This document shows, piece after piece, positions 51,211 through 62,907 of a DNA stretch of 64,000 bases; the stretch's first letter is position 1, and every line of letters begins with the position of its first letter. The notes below the pieces were generated by a model that was not told the origin of the DNA, made no database searches, and was given only the letters and a program-made list of their open reading frames with translations. The position numbers were made by a program, and so were the translations under genes. This stretch comes from Marinobacterium_D sp050908845 (GTDB lineage Bacteria; Pseudomonadota; Gammaproteobacteria; Pseudomonadales; Balneatricaceae), in contig NZ_CP194171.1 in the NCBI RefSeq assembly GCF_050908845.1, positions 868,001 to 932,000 on the forward strand, in the 5' to 3' direction.

Positions 51211-52096
51211 TCCGGAAATCGTCGGGAAAGCAGGCTGGCGCGATTATCTGGGACTGTGCAAACTGAGAGTCGTCATGGTGATGCTGCTGACACTGGTTGT
51301 CGGTATGTGTCTGGCAACACCTCAGGTGCCCCCGCTGCAGCTCTTGTTGCTGACCAATATCGGTGTCGGTCTGGCCGCTGCGTCCGCTGCTGCGGTCAAC
51401 CATGTGCTGGATCAGGGGATCGATGCCAGGATGGCGCGTACCGCGCGCCGGCCTTTGCCCCAGGGTAAAGTCACACCACTACAGGCCATCGTTTTTGCCG
51501 CAGTACTTGGTGTGGCTGGAGTGGCTGTTCTGGCCGTGGCGGTTAATCCGTTGACTGCCTGGCTTACCCTGGGATCGCTGATCGGCTACGCGTTTGTCTA
51601 CACCGCATTCCTCAAGCGGGCCACACCGCAGAATATAGTGATCGGCGGGGTGGCAGGTGCGGCGCCGCCGTTGATCGGCTGGGTTGCCGTTACCGGAGAG
51701 GTGACGGCGGATGGTCTGCTCCTGATGCTGATTATCTTCGCCTGGACACCGCCACATTTCTGGGCGCTCTGCATCGCGCGCAAAGATGATTACGCCCGTG
51801 CCGGTATCCCGATGCTGCCGATTACACATGGCGAGTCGTTCACCCGGTTGCAGATCCTGCTGTATACGCTGTTGACTGTTTTGCTGACTCTGCTGCCTTA
51901 CTTTATCGGGCTCAGTGGTCTGATTTATCTCGCTTGCGTACTAGTGATTGACGCCCGTCTGGTGTACTGGGCCTGGCGTCTGTTCAGTGCCCGGGAGGCT
52001 GCGGATCCGATGAAAATGTTCCGCTTCTCGATCCTGTACATAATGGTGTTGTTTGCCATACTTCTTGTTGATCACTACTTGAAATTGCAGTTGTAA
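51188..52096 (+). CDS. cyoE: protoheme IX farnesyltransferase (heme O synthase)
   Basis: UbiA-family prenyltransferase of 302 residues that adds a farnesyl group to heme b, making heme O for CtaA. It shows the two Asp-rich regions, NHVLDQGIDARMARTARRPL and the D-x-YARAGIPML-type block, in a nine-helix membrane protein. Start ATG 51188 has TGGAGG upstream and lies within the end of ctaA. It closes the oxidase locus; no sco1 gene follows, unlike in many pseudomonads. Confidence 0.94.
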   Translation: MATYPLASPEIVGKAGWRDYLGLCKLRVVMVMLLTLVVGMCLATPQVPPLQLLLLTNIGVGLAAASAAAVNHVLDQGIDARMARTARRPLPQGKVTPLQAIVFAAVLGVAGVAVLAVAVNPLTAWLTLGSLIGYAFVYTAFLKRATPQNIVIGGVAGAAPPLIGWVAVTGEVTADGLLLMLIIFAWTPPHFWALCIARKDDYARAGIPMLPITHGESFTRLQILLYTLLTVLLTLLPYFIGLSGLIYLACVLVIDARLVYWAWRLFSAREAADPMKMFRFSILYIMVLFAILLVDHYLKLQL

Positions 52097-52220
52097 ATTA
52101 GCTGGCGCGATGGAAGGTGCCGGTAGAAAAAACGCGAATGGATGCCAGGGCCTTATGACCAATCTGCAAAGCAATACGGACGGGAAAATAACAATAGCCG
52201 TCCGTTAGGAGGGTAGACTT

Positions 52221-52826
52221 ATGTTCCTGCAGCACATGATGGGGGTGTTCTATCACCCGAAGAGAGAATGGCGCTCTATCAAGAGTGAGCATTACTCGAC
52301 AACACATGTGTTTCTTGCCCAAATCAGCGTGCTGGCTCTCATACCTGCGGTTGCGCTGTTTATCGGTACTACTCAAGTGGGATGGAGTATTACCGGATCC
52401 GACTATGTGAAACTTTCTATTTCCAGCGCACTTCCGGCAGCGATTGCTCTCTATCTGGCGATGTGGGTTGCCGTAGGATTTATCGCCTACACGGTTCACT
52501 GGATGGAAAAAACCTACGGCGGGAGTGTCGGTTTTGATGAGTGCATGGTGTTGACGACATTTACCGCAACGCCGCTGTTCTTGTCGGGGCTAGCAGGTCT
52601 CTATCCCATGCTTTGGTTCAATGTGCTCGTCGGACTGGCGGCGCTGTGTTACTCGGTTTACCTTCTGTACAGCGGTGTTCCGGAGATCATGCAGATACCG
52701 GAGGATCGTGCGTTCTTCTTCGCTACGTCTATACTTACAGTCGGCTTGGTGGTCTTGGTAGGCCTGTTGGCTTCAACCGTGATTCTTTGGAGTACGGTTG
52801 TGCCTCTAAGCTACGTCTCAGGATGA
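52221..52826 (+). CDS. Yip1 family membrane protein
   Basis: Inner-membrane protein of 201 residues with about five helices and the Yip1/YIPF pattern (KREWRSIKSE, TYGGSVGFDECMVLTTFTATPLFLSGLAGLYP). Function in bacteria is unknown. The start follows AGGAGGGTAGACTT. A terminator at 52855-52878 ends the transcript, after which the ribosomal operon begins. Confidence 0.82.
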   Translation: MFLQHMMGVFYHPKREWRSIKSEHYSTTHVFLAQISVLALIPAVALFIGTTQVGWSITGSDYVKLSISSALPAAIALYLAMWVAVGFIAYTVHWMEKTYGGSVGFDECMVLTTFTATPLFLSGLAGLYPMLWFNVLVGLAALCYSVYLLYSGVPEIMQIPEDRAFFFATSILTVGLVVLVGLLASTVILWSTVVPLSYVSG

Positions 52827-52854
52827 TCAAGCGGCGTTTTGGCGCAGCTATATG

Positions 52855-52878
52855 AAGGGAGCTCAGGCTCCCTTTTTT
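52855..52878 (+). terminator. intrinsic terminator
   Basis: AAGGGAGC pairs with GCTCCCTT around TCAG, with six T residues. Confidence 0.9.
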
Positions 52879-52941
52879 GTTCCTTGAATTTGGGGCCTGG
52901 AGCAGAATCGGAGCGTTTGTAATATTTTTTCTAAAAGCCTG

Positions 52942-52969
52942 TTGACTCCCTCAAGCAGGTCTGTAGAAT
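52942..52969 (+). promoter_or_regulatory. rrn promoter P1
   Basis: TTGACT at 52942-52947 and TAGAAT at 52964-52969 with a 16-base spacer and a GC-rich discriminator. An AT-rich stretch (AATATTTTTTCTAAAA) just upstream is a likely UP element. Confidence 0.75.
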
Positions 52970-53106
52970 GCGCCTCCTCGCTTGAGACGACAGGCCCTTC
53001 GGGGTTGAGGACGACCAGCGAGGCGGTTTTCCAACCACTTGAATTTCTTATCTGTTTTCAGAAATTCGCCGGTTCGAAAATCGCAGTGAAAAGCGAAAAT
53101 AAACGC

Positions 53107-53134
53107 TTGACACTGAACATGGAGGCGGTAAGAT
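53107..53134 (+). promoter_or_regulatory. rrn promoter P2
   Basis: TTGACA at 53107-53112 and TAAGAT at 53129-53134, 16-base spacer. Its downstream sequence (ATGCGCCTCGCTTGAGACG) repeats that of P1. Confidence 0.8.
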
Positions 53135-53185
53135 ATGCGCCTCGCTTGAGACGGAACGCTTCACTACGAAGCAGCCGATCAAGCC

Positions 53186-53198
53186 CGCTCTTTAACAA
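53186..53198 (+). promoter_or_regulatory. boxA antitermination site before 16S
   Basis: CGCTCTTTAACAA matches the NusB/S10 boxA consensus TGCTCTTTAACAA. The same site recurs at 55039-55051 in the 16S-23S spacer. Confidence 0.85.
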
Positions 53199-53355
53199 GT
53201 CGATCAGGTAATTCGTGTGGGCGCTTGTCGAGGTCTAAGCACATAAGCTTATATCTCAAGACAAGCAACCTATATGTGAATTCATTTAGCGTTGTTTATA
53301 CCTTGAGCAGAACGGATTGGGGACATTCCTCCTCATGAAGTTCAATTAAACTTTT

Positions 53356-54895
<1,540 letters not shown>

Positions 54896-55038
54896 AACGA
54901 TAGCTTGGCCTTGGCAAGCGTTCACACGAATTACCTGATTGGAATGTTGAAGCGGAAGCTTCTTCAAATGAAGAAAGCGCTTTAAACAATGCCTCCAGCG
55001 TGAGTTGGGGTCATGATTTAAAGCGTCATTGCTTTAAA

Positions 55039-55051
55039 CGCTCTTTAACAA
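55039..55051 (+). promoter_or_regulatory. boxA antitermination site in the 16S-23S spacer
   Basis: CGCTCTTTAACAA, identical to the site before 16S. The spacer (54896-55142, about 247 bases) has no tRNA-Ile or tRNA-Ala gene. Confidence 0.85.
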
Positions 55052-55142
55052 ATTGGATCTAAAAGATTGTCTTGTATTGTTTGATACAAGCGCCAACCGG
55101 CGAAATCGATCGTTACTATATATTCAAGTGATCAGACGCCTT

Positions 55143-58039
<2,897 letters not shown>

Positions 58040-58180
58040 ATAACGCCAAAGGCGTTTGAGCACAGAATATATAGATCGTATCGCGGTTGTAGCTTGTAGC
58101 GAACGACAAGACATCAGATAGGAGATAAGCGACAGCGGGTCTTCTACTAAAAGCTTTTAGATCTCAGTTTGTTCCAGTTT

Positions 58181-58300
58181 TGCCTGGTGACAATAGAGAC
58201 GTGGAACCACCTGATCCCATGCCGAACTCAGTCGTGAAACGCGTCATCGCCGATGGTAGTGTGGGGCTTCCCCATGTGAGAGTAGGTCATCGCCAGGCAC
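58181..58300 (+). rRNA. rrf: 5S ribosomal RNA
   Basis: About 120 nt beginning TGCCTGGTGACAATAGAGAC and ending CGCCAGGCAC, so that the two ends pair. The CCTGATCCCATGCCGAACTC block is conserved. No tRNA follows before the terminator. Confidence 0.95.
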
Positions 58301-58308
58301 CTAATACG

Positions 58309-58342
58309 AAGAACCCCAGTACCGTTGGTACTGGGGTTTTTT
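58309..58342 (+). terminator. rrn operon terminator
   Basis: AACCCCAGTACC pairs with GGTACTGGGGTT around GTT, with six T residues. The palindrome extends outward as AATACGAA/TTCGTATT. Confidence 0.92.
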
Positions 58343-58380
58343 CGTATTGGGCGGCGCTGCCGCCCCTTACTACCAGGCCC

Positions 58381-58560
58381 ATGTGAATACGCCTGTACCG
58401 CAGGTACGGCGGATAGGCGCCGCAGGCGTCCCGAAGGGATGACGAGCAGCGCTCGTCACCTAAAGTAGGTCATCTCACCGCGCCAGACCGACCTATCCCA
58501 GCCGTCCATGTCCGAAGGATCGCAAGCACAGCTTGCGACCTAAAGTAGCTCACCTCCCTC
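58381..58560. repeat. cluster of short palindromes downstream of the rrn operon
   Basis: Hairpins GACGAGCAGCGCTCGTC (58441-58457) and TCGCAAGCACAGCTTGCGA are each followed by ACCTAAAGTAG-(C/G)-TCA, forming an imperfect repeat of about 76 bases. GTACCGCAGGTAC and GGCGCC-type palindromes precede them. No reading frame. Confidence 0.6.
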
Positions 58561-58990
58561 CAGGCAAAGTGCCCAAACGTTACCAACGTTTACCCGTAGC
58601 CATCCCTAGTTAAACCAGTTAATCCTCTCAGGTACTCCCCGGCCTGATGACCGAAACAGCGACCGTTACCGGAAAAGCAGGTCATCACCCCGCACCAAAC
58701 CACCCGATCTTTCCCACCGAAACCCGCAGACCCAGAAGCAACGCTCTTGATCCCTGCAGGCCTCTCTCAACCCGAAATCCAATACTCATTCAGCTCTCAC
58801 AGAAATATCTGGGCGAGTTACAAACATGAAGCACCCAGCACAGAACGAGCCAGCTATATCCCCTATTCAAACAACGCTGGCAGATCCCGGCGAGCTAATC
58901 AGACACAGCCCCTGACTATACCCGCTCACTTTATATGGAAAATTAGGAAAAACTCCTATATCACCCGATCACCACTTAAGAGATGATACT
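58561..58990. other. intergenic region without a recognised gene
   Basis: About 430 bases between the rrn palindromes and the small RNA candidate. A 60-codon frame at 58647-58829 starts MTETATVTGKAGHHP; it has no ribosome site and unusual composition, so I do not call it. An inverted repeat TAGGA-AAAAC-TCCTA at 58944-58958 may be an upstream regulatory site for the small RNA. Confidence 0.5.
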
Positions 58991-58994
58991 CGAC

Positions 58995-59125
58995 GAGGTA
59001 CGCAGGGATGCGTAGATAACAGCTGGATGCTGAACCTCATCCCACCGCAGGGAACGTGGTGGGGGCAGCAAGGATGCTGCGAACCAGGGGCCCGTTACAC
59101 GGATGTGTGCGGGCCCTGCCTTTTA
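58995..59125 (+). ncRNA. candidate CsrA/RsmA-sequestering small RNA (RsmY/RsmZ/CsrB type)
   Basis: Five hairpins in a row each present GGA in the loop: TACGCA-GGGA-TGCGTA (58999-59014), CAGC-TGGAT-GCTG (59020-59032), CCCACC...AGGGA...GGTGGG (59041-59063), GCAGCA-AGGA-TGCTGC (59065-59080) and ACAC-GGAT-GTGT (59097-59108) inside the terminator GGGCCCG/CGGGCCC (59088-59116), then TTTT. Four of five motifs are exact ANGGA, the CsrA/RsmA site. Size of about 130 nt equals RsmX/Y/Z. A -10-like GATACT (58985-58990) precedes it; the -35 is poor, as in GacA-activated promoters. No reading frame explains these hairpins. Confidence 0.75.
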
Positions 59126-59177
59126 TAGGGAGGTGCTGGAGTCTTTAGAGTCTTGCCTCTCTCTTCGGTTTGCCTTC

Positions 59178-59618
59178 CTAGCTTTCCAGCATGAAGGTAA
59201 CCGGGCCGTTGTTTTCAAGCGCGATCTGCATGTCAGCGCCAAACTGGCCTGTTTGAATCAGCCCTGGTGCATCAGAGCACGCACGCTCGACGAAATAGTC
59301 ATAGAGTTTCTCCCCGACTTCGGGGTGAGCTCCCTTCGAGAACCCGGGGCGCATCCCTTTACGGGTATCCGCCACCAGCGTGAACTGTGACACGATCAGA
59401 AGTTCGTAGCCGGTATCCTTGAGGCTCAGGTTCATGCGTCCCTGTTCGTCTGGGAAGATTCGGTAGTTCAAAGTCTTATGCAGCAGTTTATCTGCCTTTG
59501 CCTGGTCGTCCTCTTTCTCGATGCCGAGAAGCAGCAAAACGCCCCGCTGAATCGAGCCCACGGCTTCGCCGTCGACACGTACGCAGGCATGGTTTACGCG
59601 TTGAATCAGTCCTTTCAT
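59178..59618 (-). CDS. dtd: D-aminoacyl-tRNA deacylase
   Basis: Hydrolyses D-amino acids and glycine mischarged on tRNA. The 146 residues match the 145 of E. coli. Visible are MKGLIQRVNHACVRVDGE, SQFTLVADTRKGMRPGFSKG, the active-site block, and the C-terminal GADMQIALENNGPVTFMLES with the NNGPVT signature. Start ATG 59618 lies twelve bases after the pip stop, so pip and dtd are one operon. The small RNA candidate lies convergent downstream. Confidence 0.96.
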   Translation of the reverse strand: MKGLIQRVNHACVRVDGEAVGSIQRGVLLLLGIEKEDDQAKADKLLHKTLNYRIFPDEQGRMNLSLKDTGYELLIVSQFTLVADTRKGMRPGFSKGAHPEVGEKLYDYFVERACSDAPGLIQTGQFGADMQIALENNGPVTFMLES

Positions 59619-59630
59619 TGTTATCCTGTC

Positions 59631-60581
59631 TCAGGCAAGGCTGCGGGCAAAATAGTCAGTGGCATGTATCAGGTTATCGATGATACCCGGCTCGAATGCA
59701 GAGTGGCCCGCATCGCGCACTATATGCAGCTCAGCATGGGGGGCCGCCTTTTGTAACGCCAGCGCCTGCTCAATTGGGCACACCATGTCGTAACGCCCGT
59801 GTACGATGGTGATCGGAATATCTCTGAGTGACTTTGGGTTTTCCAGGATCTGGTTGGGTGTCAGGAAAGCAGCGTTAATAAAGTAGTGGGCTTCGATACG
59901 CGCCATGGCCAGGGCAAAGTGCGGATCTGCGAAGTGCTCTACTATTTCGGGGTTGGGATCCAACGTCGAACAGCGCCCCTCCCACACGGACCAGGCTTTG
60001 GCGGCTGCCATGCGTGAGAGTTCATTTTCAGAGGTCAGGCGTCGGTAGAACGCGGCGAGAAGGTTGTGCCGTTCCTCTTCGGGGATCGCCTCGATGTAAT
60101 CCTGCCAGAAGTCCGGGAAAATAAAGCTGGCACCATCCTGGTAGAACCAGCGGATATCACGCTCGCGACACAGGAATATGCCGCGCAGTATTAATCCACA
60201 CACATGCTGCGGGTGGGTTTGCGCATAGACCAGGCTGAGCGTTGATCCCCAGCTGCCGCCGAAGAGCAGCCAGCGTTCGATGCCCAGGTGGCGGCGTATC
60301 TGTTCCATGTCTGAGACCAGTGCCTGAGTCGTGTTGTGATCCAGGCTGGCATGGGGGGTGGAGCGTCCACAGCCGCGCTGATCAAACAGAATAATGCGGT
60401 ACTTCTCCGGGTTGAAGAAACGGCGATGGGTCGGAGAACAACCTCCACCAGGTCCGCCATGGATAAACAGAACGGGTATGCCGGCTGGGTTGCCGCTTTC
60501 CTCCACATAGATCCGGTGTCCCTGGCCAACGTCCAGATAGAACTCTTGGTTGCTTTGGATTTCGGGGTAGAGGGTCCGCAT
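59631..60581 (-). CDS. pip: prolyl iminopeptidase
   Basis: Serine alpha/beta hydrolase of 316 residues that removes N-terminal proline. Motifs: LFIHGGPGGGCSP (oxyanion hole), DQRGCGRSTPHA, and the nucleophile block GGSWGSTLSL with catalytic Ser; the catalytic Asp is in GRYDMVCP and the His in DAGHSAFEPG. The start at 60581 follows GGAGTGCGTA; an upstream ATG at 60593 has no ribosome site. It heads the pip-dtd pair. Confidence 0.93.
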   Translation of the reverse strand: MRTLYPEIQSNQEFYLDVGQGHRIYVEESGNPAGIPVLFIHGGPGGGCSPTHRRFFNPEKYRIILFDQRGCGRSTPHASLDHNTTQALVSDMEQIRRHLGIERWLLFGGSWGSTLSLVYAQTHPQHVCGLILRGIFLCRERDIRWFYQDGASFIFPDFWQDYIEAIPEEERHNLLAAFYRRLTSENELSRMAAAKAWSVWEGRCSTLDPNPEIVEHFADPHFALAMARIEAHYFINAAFLTPNQILENPKSLRDIPITIVHGRYDMVCPIEQALALQKAAPHAELHIVRDAGHSAFEPGIIDNLIHATDYFARSLA

Positions 60582-60658
60582 TACGCACTCCATTGTCTGG
60601 CCATGAGAGTGATTAGTATAAGGCGGCGGACGGGCGGCTTAACAGGGTGAGGGGGCGT

Positions 60659-60684
60659 AAAAAAGGGCAGCGGATGCTGCCCTT
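60659..60684 (-). terminator. intrinsic terminator of typA
   Basis: AAGGGCAGC (60663-60671) pairs with GCTGCCCTT (60676-60684). The A-run at 60659-60664 gives a T-run on the minus strand. Confidence 0.88.
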
Positions 60685-60690
60685 CGGGTG

Positions 60691-62505
60691 TTACTTCTTG
60701 TTGCCGGCGCGCTTGCGCTCGTTTTCCTTGAGCAGCTTTTTACGGATGCGGATCGCTTCCGGGGTCACCTCGACCAGCTCGTCATCCTCGATGAAGTCCA
60801 GTGCCTGTTCCAGCGAGTACTTGATCGGCGGGGTCAGCACGATGTTCTCGTCGGTACCGGAAGCGCGGACGTTGGTCAGCTGCTTACCTTTGGTCGGGTT
60901 GACCACCAGGTCGTTAGAGCGGCTGTGGATACCCAGTACCATACCTTCATAGACCTCGATGTTGGGGTCTATGAACAGGCGGCCGCGCTCCTGCAGGCTG
61001 AACAGCGCGTAGCCCAGTGCCTTACCGGTGACCATGGAAACCAGTACGCCGTTGATGCGCGAAACTACTTCACCTTCGCGAACCGGACCATAGTGGTCGA
61101 AGATGGAGGTCATGATACCGGTGCCGGACGTCATGGTGAGGAACTGGCTGCGGAAGCCGATCAGGCCCCGGGACGGGATCATGAAGCTCAGACGTACACG
61201 GCCCTTGCCGTCCACTTCCATGTTGGTCATGTCGCCGCGGCGTTTACCCAGTTCTTCGATAACAGCACCCTGGTGCTGATCTTCGACATCGATCATCACC
61301 TCTTCGTAAGGTTCCTGGATGATGCCATCGATCTCTTTCTGAATAACTTCGGGACGTGAAACGCCCAGCTCGAAGCCTTCGCGACGCATGCTTTCGATCA
61401 GTACCGACAGATGCAGTTCACCGCGGCCGGACACCTTGAACTTCTCCGGGCTGTCGCCGGGCTCAACGCGCAGAGCTACGTTGTGGATAAGTTCGCGATC
61501 CAGACGGTCCTTGATGTTACGGCTGGTGATGAACTTGCCTTCCAGGCCGGCAAACGGGGAGTCGTTTACCTGGAAGGTCATGGAAACGGTCGGTTCATCG
61601 ACGGACAGAGCCGGCAGCGCTTCAACGACTTCCGGATCACACAGGGTATCCGAGATGTTCAGTTCGTCGAGTCCGGTGATGCAGATGATGTCACCGGCCT
61701 GAGCTTCGTTGACCTCAACACGCTCCAGGCCGTGATAGCCCATGATCTTCAGGATACGGCCGTTACGCACTTTAGCGTGGCGGTCGATCGCCTTGACCAC
61801 AGTGTTGGTTTTAACCTTGCCGCGAGTAACGCGGCCGACACCGATGACGCCCACGTAGCTGTTGTAATCCAGAGCGGAGATCTGCATCTGGAAAGGACCT
61901 TCGGTATCCACGATCGGCGGGTGCACATGCTCGACGATCGCTTCGAACAGCGGCGTCATATCTTCGGCCATCTCTTCCGGGTCGTTGCCGGCGATGCCGT
62001 TGATAGCTGAAGCATAAACAACCGGGAAGTCCAGCTGTTCGTCAGTAGCGCCGAGGTTATCGAACAGATCGAAGACCTGATCCATAACCCAATCCGGACG
62101 GGCGCCGGGACGGTCGATCTTGTTGATGACGACGATAGGACGCAGACCCTGGGCAAACGCCTTCTGGGTGACGAAGCGGGTCTGTGGCATCGGGCCGTCA
62201 ACGGCGTCCACCAACAGCAGAACGCAGTCGACCATGGACAGTACACGCTCTACTTCACCACCGAAGTCGGCGTGTCCCGGAGTATCAACGATGTTGATGC
62301 GGTAGTCGTTCCAGCGTATAGCCGTGTTTTTAGCCAGAATGGTGATACCGCGTTCGCGTTCCTGGTCATTGGAGTCCATGATGCGCTCGGCGCCTTCGTC
62401 ACGACGAGCGAGCGTGCCTGACTGCTGCAGGAGTTTATCGACGAGGGTGGTTTTGCCATGGTCGACGTGCGCGATGATGGCGATATTTCTGAGATTTTCT
62501 ATCAC
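60691..62505 (-). CDS. typA: ribosome-binding GTPase TypA/BipA
   Basis: Translational GTPase related to EF-G that aids ribosome assembly and growth at low temperature or under stress. The 604 residues have all G motifs: AHVDHGKTT (G1), RGITI (G2), DTPGHADFGGEVERV (G3), NKID (G4) and SAING-type G5, followed by the beta barrel and EF-G-like domains (GRGELHLSVLIESMRREG) and the TypA C-terminal domain. It has its own terminator and lies divergent from glnA. Confidence 0.97.
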   Translation of the reverse strand: MIENLRNIAIIAHVDHGKTTLVDKLLQQSGTLARRDEGAERIMDSNDQERERGITILAKNTAIRWNDYRINIVDTPGHADFGGEVERVLSMVDCVLLLVDAVDGPMPQTRFVTQKAFAQGLRPIVVINKIDRPGARPDWVMDQVFDLFDNLGATDEQLDFPVVYASAINGIAGNDPEEMAEDMTPLFEAIVEHVHPPIVDTEGPFQMQISALDYNSYVGVIGVGRVTRGKVKTNTVVKAIDRHAKVRNGRILKIMGYHGLERVEVNEAQAGDIICITGLDELNISDTLCDPEVVEALPALSVDEPTVSMTFQVNDSPFAGLEGKFITSRNIKDRLDRELIHNVALRVEPGDSPEKFKVSGRGELHLSVLIESMRREGFELGVSRPEVIQKEIDGIIQEPYEEVMIDVEDQHQGAVIEELGKRRGDMTNMEVDGKGRVRLSFMIPSRGLIGFRSQFLTMTSGTGIMTSIFDHYGPVREGEVVSRINGVLVSMVTGKALGYALFSLQERGRLFIDPNIEVYEGMVLGIHSRSNDLVVNPTKGKQLTNVRASGTDENIVLTPPIKYSLEQALDFIEDDELVEVTPEAIRIRKKLLKENERKRAGNKK

Positions 62506-62804
62506 ACGGATATACCTAGTTTAGTGCTGAAAGGGAGGCATTATACGTAACGCCTCAAGAACAATCGATTACTGTGTGAACATCCGTTGGCTGGACGTGC
62601 TCCGGTCAAACTTTGACGCCGCTGATAGAGGCCAGAAGCAAATCTTTGCGGTATGATGTTTCAACGGTTGCCAAGGGTGCTGTATAGGTGCCGATGGGCC
62701 GATATAGTGCATAAAAAGAAGTTGTGCCTGAATTTGGTGCGCCTCTAGGCTAAGCTTTTAGCTTGAGTGCCCAATTTTATTGGCAGTGAGCACAATTTAG
62801 GTGC
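62506..62804. other. typA-glnA divergent regulatory region
   Basis: About 300 bases without a gene. It holds the typA promoter and the NtrC binding sites of glnA. TGTGCCTGAATTTGGTGCG at 62723-62741 resembles the NtrC dyad TGCACC-N5-GGTGCA; it lies about 65-80 bases upstream of the sigma-54 promoter. Confidence 0.45.
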
Positions 62805-62820
62805 TGGCACGCATGTTGCT
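62805..62820 (+). promoter_or_regulatory. sigma-54 promoter of glnA
   Basis: TGGCACGCATGTTGCT matches the sigma-54 consensus TGGCAC-N5-TTGCW exactly. It lies 88 bases before the glnA start codon. Confidence 0.9.
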
Positions 62821-62907
62821 TAAACAGCGCCATGGTTAACGCGTTGGAAAACGCGTGGCTTAAATAGAATTAAGCGTCTGGCAAATTCATCGAGTGGAGA
62901 GAGTCAC

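Noticed and set aside
54896..55142. tRNA-Ile/tRNA-Ala in the ribosomal spacer
   Set aside because: I looked for the usual D-arm and TPsiC signatures and found none; the spacer is too short for two tRNAs.
58361..58560. A second GGA-type small RNA in the palindrome cluster
   Set aside because: The GGA triplets there (CGAAGGGA and CGAAGGAT) are part of stems such as TCCC-GAA-GGGA rather than in loops, and no terminator follows.
58647..58829. 60-codon frame in the rrn-dtd gap
   Set aside because: Starts without a ribosome site, unusual Pro/Arg-rich composition, no family.
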